From positions 15,849,248 to 15,913,247 of the forward strand of contig NC_034010.1 in the NCBI RefSeq assembly GCF_000346465.2: 64,000 nucleotides of DNA, read 5' to 3'. A program made the translations under genes and the position numbers. The notes below the pieces were generated by a model, which ran no database searches, had not been told where the DNA came from, and was given only the letters and a program-made list of their open reading frames with translations. The DNA is from Prunus persica. Its lineage: Eukaryota > Streptophyta > Magnoliopsida > Rosales > Rosaceae. Every line of letters begins with the position of its first letter. The stretch's first letter is position 1. This document shows positions 58,232-64,000 of this stretch, in pieces.

Positions 58232-61200
58232 TTACATTGTTTGATTCGCATCAGCAATCAAAACGATTTCTGTAGAATTTGTTACTGTTGATGCACTTGT
58301 GGTACTTGAATTGTCCCCAGGAACCACTTCTGGCATTTGTTGTGGATACAAAAAAGGCTTTGGAGGCATTTCAAGGCTCTCAATTTCTCCTTCAAGCATC
58401 TCAACTGCTTTATTCATAGAAGGACGGTCACTAGGCTTCATTTGTATGCACCACAATGCCACAATGATCATCTTCTTTATGATCTTCTCTTCCTCCTCTG
58501 TGGCGTCTTCAACTTTTATGTCCTTTCCATCACTCAATTGGTCAAAAACCCATGTTGGAAAGTATATTTGGCTTGACTTCTCTATGGTTGCATTTAAATT
58601 CTTTCTTCTACCAGCCATTTCCATCAACAGCATTCCGAAACTATAAACATCAGCTTTGTATGAAATACCTCCAATGTTTTTATAGAATAACTCTGGTGCT
58701 ATGTATCCGATAGTTCCTCTTGCTGCTGTCAAAGATACAATGCTATTATCGAGCGGGCATAGCCTTGCTAATCCAAAATCAGACACCTTGGGAAGAAAAT
58801 TCTCGTCAAGAAGAATGTTATGAGGTTTGATGTCAAAGTGCAGAATTTGCATGTCACATCCTCTGTGCAGATATTCAATACCACGAGCCACTCCAAGCGC
58901 AATTTCAAACATTTTCTCACAATTCAAAGAGATAACTCCTTGTTGAGAAAATAAGTATTTATCAAGAGATCCATTAGGCATGAAGTCGTATACAAGAGCA
59001 CGCTTTGAACCCTCAACACAGAAGCCAATGAGTCGCACCACGTTGACATGGTGAATCCTTCCAATGGTAGCAACTTCATTGATGAAGTCTTGCCCATTAG
59101 CTTTGGACTTACCCAACATCTTGATGGCTACCAGGTGACCGCTACGAAGCTTTGCCTTGTATACCGAGCCATAGCCTCCTTCACCCAATTTTTCCTTGAA
59201 ACCTTTGGCCATCTTTTTTATGCTTGAGTAAGAATACCTTACTGGCACGAGCTTATTGTTCTGCAAAAAGTCTTCTATATTGTCATGCATTGACAAGTGC
59301 CTCCTTTTCCATTTGTATATTATGAATGCAATTGCACAGGGAAAGCCAAACACATATAAGACTGTGTGCAATATTCCTGCGCAGTTCACAAAAAGTGGAC
59401 TCAATAGTACACAACATTTTCCTTGGTTACTTTTTTAGCAAAGATGAAGGAATTTGTAAGAAACAAAAACTTGAAAAGAAATAGAATACCTCTTCTGCAA
59501 CACAAGTGAAAAATGCTACACAGTAACTGATTTCAAGTAGTTCACATTACCTAGGTAAGAGATTACACAGGTTAATGGAAGCAGATAAAGGGGGATATTC
59601 CGGTTGCACTTGTTGGTGAGCGAATAGGCATATAAATAGAGTACGTCTTCTGCTACTTCGCCTGGTATAGAGCGTATGAACTGTAAGATCTTCTGGTACA
59701 ATTAAGTATGCTTTGATGAATGTAATGCCGGATTAAGAAACTAAGTACTTGCCTGATATCAGGAGTATGGAGTGTAAGATCTTCTGGTACAAATGTTCTG
59801 CATTGCAAAAGAAAATAAGATCCATATTTGCATACAAAAAGATCATAATACATATGTATATATTAGAAATCACCATGTCATAGTCTACTTTTGACCACCA
59901 AATTATTTGTAGTGAAAACACCACAAACTAGCCTCCCGTCCCGTACTTAGTTGATAAAAAGTCTCTTCCTATTCCCTTGATCAGTATCTCCAACATAATA
60001 TATCATGAGAACAGCGTGATTATTTGACAACAAAATATTGTCAATGTGTATAGTTTCATATCCATCACATTCTTATCTTTCTCACGGGATTTACCAAGAA
60101 TAGAGAGCATGCTCTGATACCATGTTAATGTGAAATTATTCGGTAATGATTCTGTGTCTATTTAAAAGGGCAAAGCTTGATAGACAAGACAATGAAACTA
60201 AGAATGGTAACCTATACAAGTCAAAAACAATCAAGGGAGAAATTGACAACTAAGGAAATTAACCAAATATGAAGAATTAAAGTCAAATGGGTGGGTTCTA
60301 CCATTACTTGGTTCGATGAATCTCCAGATTTTATTAGTGATCTCTTATTTGAGGAATGTAACATGTACTTTTTCTACAGGCATGATCTTAGGGGGACATG
60401 GGGTACTCTATCGGTGGTTAGGTTCTTGCCCCCGCTTTGCGGTTGAGTGGGTAAGACTACTAAGTTAGTCGGACGACCCGATGATCGAACCTATATGTGT
60501 AGATAAACATGCCTAATTCCCGACAACATGGTCCGATTTTTTTGGCACTGTTACTTATTCCCTCTATCAAGCAATAATACTATCGCTCTTTTCTATAAAA
60601 TAAAAAAAATGAAAAAACAGTAAAATGAATAAATAAGGCTTGGTGGGTGGTGAAGAAGATATTTAACAGCGTTGCATATTACTGACATCATCTGGAGGAT
60701 CGAGAACAAATATGTTGACTCTAGCTAGCGTTATTGAATAAGTGAAATCATTAACAGATGCACTGTAGTACCTTTGGTTATTGAAGGGCACTTGGTTTTA
60801 CTCACGTCGTCGAGCGTGCAGTTCTTCTTATCCATTCCACATTTCAAGTAACATGAAGCGTTAAACCATGAGAGCTCAAAGCCGCGCGCTATTTCATTAT
60901 ATATACCTTCACAGGACAAGTTCTGGTGCAGATCTGTAGATGTTGAAGGTGACACCACAACCATTTGTGTTATTCTGCAGGACTCCCCCAAATCGAATGA
61001 ACTTATGTTGCCAATCATGACATAAGAAAACATTCTTAAAGTACTGGACAAATAAGAATTGGCAGAATTGTTGATGCATGGAGCTGTATCAACAAGGCGA
61101 GGAGAATGCATTGGATTTGCACAGCTGATAAAAATTATAGGCACTTCACGTATCGCTAGAATATCTCCGTAGAAATAAGGAGATGAAAAAGGACCTCCAG

Positions 61201-61591
61201 AACCACTAAGGTTGTAGGAGGTTAAAGAGTAAAGTGGGTTGGAGAAGTAGTTGTCTTTCTTCTGAACACCAGCATCCACAACTCGGATTGTCCAGTCACT
61301 GTAATTGATCGCCTTTACGTAATACTTTCCCGAATACAAGCATATTACTGTAACATTTTCCTCACAATATAGCTCAAAAGTGTTGTAGCCACAGTTTTGA
61401 CGGTCTCCATGTAAATCGAATGGAGACCTTATGTTAATATTGCCACAAAAAAGGGCACTATCTCCCACGGTGGATGTTTGGAAACAGAAGGAAGGAGGAA
61501 GAAGGAGAAGGAGAAGGGCTATGTGTGCAGCAAATAGGAGACTTCCTCTAGACATAGTGAGAGAGAATATTAGGAGGAAGGGAAGAGGCAT
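58232..61591 (-). CDS. LRK10L-type receptor-like kinase (3 exons)
   Basis: Plasma-membrane receptor kinase with a cell-wall-type extracellular part. Exons (minus): 61591-60772, 59661-59551, 59376-58232; phases fit, total 2076 nt, 691 aa. Seen: signal peptide (1-36); GUB_WAK_bind-like region ([20 protein letters not shown]) with many Cys and N-glycosylation sites; exon 2 is a short linker; [22 protein letters not shown] (about 312-331); juxtamembrane RRHLSM; kinase with [16 protein letters not shown] (Lys396), [13 protein letters not shown] (Asp492), SDFGLAR (Asp510), [11 protein letters not shown] replaces HRD, usual in this subfamily. Start could instead be the ATG 12 codons later (MSRGSLLF). 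Intron 1 holds a LINE end. No frame break seen. Confidence 0.9.
59683..59793. repeat. Short direct repeat in receptor-kinase intron 1
   Basis: GTAAGATCTTCTGGTACAA occurs at about 59683 and 59772, each after a similar GTATAGAGCGTATGAACT or GTATGGAGT lead, indicating a partial local duplication. Confidence 0.7.
60105..60140 (-). repeat. Copia LTR end and primer-site relic
   Basis: The minus strand reads TTAACATGGTATCAGAGCAT: an LTR end followed by the initiator-Met primer site. No second LTR or coding part seen. Confidence 0.5.
60296..60612 (+). mobile_element. 5'-truncated LINE end inside receptor-kinase intron 1
   Basis: Matches the 3' end of the LINE at 18500-22082: GATTTTATT-GTGATCT/GAACTT, GGCATGATCT, GGGGTACTCTA, CTTGCCCCCGCT and the end AATACTATCGCTCTTTTC plus A-rich tail. 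About 315 bp, antisense to the host gene. Confidence 0.8.
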
Positions 61592-62737
61592 TCAATCCAA
61601 TAGGAATTTATCGAAATTAAGGAAGAGGACAAAGATTTAATTAGACAAAGTAGGTTTGGTGGCTATGGCAAATAAGACAGGAGTGACTTCAGAAATGACC
61701 ATTTGAAGGCAAGTTCACACTCACAAATACAAGGGAGAATAAAAGAGAGGCAAATAAGAATAGTGTCTCTAGAACAAAGCTCTTGTGCAGCACGAAATGA
61801 AGAAGAAAACAACTGGAATTTTATTTCTTCTCCTACAGCAGCAGCTCCTTTTCTTCTCTGCTCTTCTGCCTCACATCTCTTCTTTTATCTTGGTTCGCCT
61901 TCCTCTAGTTCTCTTAAACAGCTCAACAATAAAACTCTGCGTTTCTCCAAAGGACAAAGTGCTGCCAATCAACTTTGCTTTCCCACTTTGTCAATGCTGA
62001 TCACACTTTACCTCGAACTTGCTATAACTCTCCCCAAACTCCAGCATTTCATATTAAATTTATATTAAAATTTTGTAACTGTTGAGAAAATATTGAAAAA
62101 TCTGTAATGTTGACCCCCAAATTCACAATCATTAGTATGACATGATAATAGAAAATTATAAATAATGAATATATCATACGGAGCTAATGAAGTTTAAGTG
62201 ACAAGTTTCCAAAACTTATTATCATTTATTGTTAGGCGGCGAATTAGTTAATTACCAAACTATATATAATGAATATATCAACGATTAAATATTATTGAAT
62301 ATTAAATAAGTAGAAAGAAGACCAAGACCAAGACCTGGGCTGCAGTCAACATATATTTAAGATTTTTTTTTTTCCTAAATTGTATTGCTCTGTTTTTTCT
62401 ACATTCACACTTGACCAGCATGTGCTCTCTGATTGACATATATGAGTCAACACCAATGTGACACGGTATCAGCTGCTTAAATTAGACTGGACCACATTAT
62501 CTTTAGACTCGTTTTCAATCAGTGATGAAGTTGTGAATGCATTTTCCATTTTATCACCCAATTTTTCAAAAGAATTTAGATGAAAAATTAATAAAATATA
62601 AGTCGTATTTAATAAAACAATCCCACTCGCTTAAGGATCTAAAAATAAGGTCATGAGAGGTCCTATTTAATAAAGGCCATTGAATTAAGGACTAGTTTGG
62701 AATTGCTGTTATTTAAAAACAAAGTTGTTTCTATTCA
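61592..62737. other. Receptor-kinase upstream region
   Basis: No gene supported. Short plus-strand frames at 61700-62070 are low-complexity. The 5' flank of the kinase gene is here; no clear TATA box. Confidence 0.5.
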
Positions 62738-62763
62738 ATATATATATATATATATATATATAT
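62738..62763. repeat. (TA)n microsatellite
   Basis: AT repeat of about 12 units. Confidence 0.9.
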
Positions 62764-62789
62764 GTTCCCTTATGTTCTTTCCTTGCCCT

Positions 62790-63535
62790 TTGGATTTCCT
62801 AACAAAAAGGGGGAGAGATGATTATGTGAAATTATGATAAAAAAAAGGGAGAGATTGTGTTGTAGAATTAAGGGGGAGTGATGCTGTAATTTTACTTTGA
62901 ATTATATTTCTTCTCCCACATGCTTCACTGGTTTTGTTGTTTCATAATGTGCAGGGATTTAGAGCTTCGAGTTTAGAGTAGGATTTCATTTGTTAAATCC
63001 CATGCAATTTCTTTTGAGTTGTAATAGGTGTTTTGTCTAGGAAATGCCAAAGGGGGAGATTGTTAGTATAAAAATTATACTGGCATTTCCTAGACTCTAG
63101 CATAGGTCGGGAATTAGTGTGTGAATATCTTTTATTGTTTTGGTGCAACACATTCAATCTTGGATTTTCGAAATATGACTTGATCGATATGAGGAACTTG
63201 ATTTAAGGTAAATCATGACATAATCATGCATTCATTATAGGATTCCTAATTGGAGTTATTTTCACTCAAGTGCTTTTATATTAGGAAGCTTTAGTTTTCA
63301 CATACAATATAGTTTACTATTTAGGTAAGTCCTATTTCTAATAGGATTAGATTTTAAGAAAAATTAGTGTATAGTCATAAAAAAAACTTTAGTAATTAGC
63401 ATATGATACATTATCTATTTTTGTTTTGGATATGGTGGATGAGTTTTAAATTTTATTTTGTTAAAAGACAATGGCCCTAGCCATGTGCTCTTTAAGCTTG
63501 TTTAATTTGTATTTGAAATAACGTTTTTACCCCTT
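62790..63535 (+). repeat. Copia-like 3' end and LTR start, fragmentary
   Basis: Repeated AAGGGGGAG tracts (about 62806-62880 and 63049-63058). The last is followed by TGTTAGTATAAAAATTATAC (63060), the expected LTR start after a polypurine tract. TTTCCTAGACTCTAGCATAGG follows. No coding domain upstream and no LTR end fixed. Confidence 0.45.
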
Positions 63536-64000
63536 TTATTTTATCACTGGTCTCTCTGTGTTCCCAAAATCAATACTCAGGACCCCCTTCCTTGTCGATG
63601 TTCTCTCCCTGCTTCCAAAATCACTATTTGGGACATCCTTCCTTACTGGCGGTCTATCAATGTTCCCAAAATCAGTAATTGTAATGTTCCTTATCAGTGG
63701 TCTCTCTGTGTTCTCAAAATCAATAATCGGGACGTCCTTCCTTATCGATGGTCTCTCCCTGCTTCCAAAATCACTACTTGGGACGTCCTTCCCTATTGGC
63801 GCTCTCACCGTGTTCCCAAAATCAGTATTTAGGACGTCCTTCCTTATTGGTGGTCTCTCTATGTTCCCAACATCAGTATTTGTGACCTCCTTCCTTTTTT
63901 GTGGTCTCTCCATGTTCCCAGATTCAGTATTACAGACTTGGTCCTCCACAAGTTCTACCAAACTCTGTGAAGTAGAAGGAGATGAGAATTCAGGAGAGAG
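63536..64000 (-). CDS. Partial coding sequence of 17-residue tandem repeats
   Basis: Minus-strand frame open from the window edge to a TAA at 63536-63538. It has about eight units of 17 residues (51 bp), roughly RKDVP-SDFGSRERPSI, with the alternatives NTDFGNIERPPI and IDFENTERPLI. One unit is shorter (RNITITDFGNIDRPPV). Composition is charged with no Cys, no membrane segment and no signal. No ATG within the window starts it (63961 is TTG), so the gene continues upstream beyond 64000; CTTCACAG at about 63967 could be a splice acceptor. I do not recognise the family. The repeats keep frame, which argues for selection or recent expansion. Confidence 0.55.
   Translation of the reverse strand, partial: LSPEFSSPSTSQSLVELVEDQVCNTESGNMERPQKRKEVTNTDVGNIERPPIRKDVLNTDFGNTVRAPIGKDVPSSDFGSRERPSIRKDVPIIDFENTERPLIRNITITDFGNIDRPPVRKDVPNSDFGSRERTSTRKGVLSIDFGNTERPVIK

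Noticed and set aside
1..64000. CRISPR arrays, bacterial operons or a plasmid-type system
   Set aside because: Spliced genes, plant repeats and no regular direct-repeat/spacer pattern. The tandem repeats seen have no unique spacers.

Overview
This is plant nuclear DNA: genes with many introns, two large PPR genes, a chloroplast-import gene, CDR1-like aspartic proteases, an LRK10L-type receptor kinase, and dense transposon debris. The protein flavour and the repeat types (Cassandra, copia, small Helitrons) suggest a woody eudicot, most likely Rosaceae (Prunus or Malus/Pyrus type). The species is inference; no search was run.

Layout. 1-3200: Harbinger transposase remnant, a long-TIR Mutator-like element with a G-rich core, and a short Helitron next to the first gene. 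3225-13404: complete 14-exon TIC40 (445 aa by my splicing), with a related Helitron 410 bp downstream. 15579-17885: intronless PLS-class PPR gene (minus), closest in memory to Arabidopsis At3g03580 but lacking a DYW domain. 18500-22082: dead LINE, then a hAT-like element. 23116-29193: complete, young LTR element without gag-pol (LARD-like, minus orientation, 5-bp target duplication CTTAG). It carries an intact coiled-coil ORF in antisense (26319-26870) and ends 93 bp before the start codon of a P-class PPR gene (29286-31562, At5g01110-like). 31690-35010: LINE fragments in inverted orientation and a partial duplicate of TIC40 exons 5-7. 35126-35530: LTR-like and SINE sequence.

36267-37655: CDR1-like aspartic protease (minus) whose first active-site motif reads DTGG; part of its 3' end is tandemly duplicated beside it. 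38600-41400: SINE-like repeats and a tandem duplication. 41410-41985: protease pseudogene. 42100-47874: degenerate copia element holding an ATATCG-rich TIR element and a complete Cassandra TRIM with 5S rRNA-like LTRs. 47938-49396: Mutator-like element with a hAT-like element inside its right TIR. 49918-50191: third Helitron, 33 bp past the stop codon of an intact CDR1-like protease (50225-51559, minus). 52848-53701: gypsy-type LTR remnant directly before the 7-exon RNA polymerase III subunit gene RPC8/NRPC7 (53866-57478). 58232-61591: LRK10L-type receptor kinase (minus, 3 exons, 691 aa). 62790-63535: copia-like 3' end. 63536-64000: partial coding sequence of 17-residue repeats, open at the window edge.

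The genes form no operon-like unit. The loose themes are organelle biology (TIC40, two PPR proteins), extracellular defence-type proteins (proteases, receptor kinase) and one Pol III subunit. The clearest structural theme is nested transposon insertion close to genes: upstream of TIC40, of the P-class PPR gene and of RPC8, and in the 3' flank of the second protease. The least explained items are the antisense ORF in the young LTR element and the repeat-coded sequence at the right edge.
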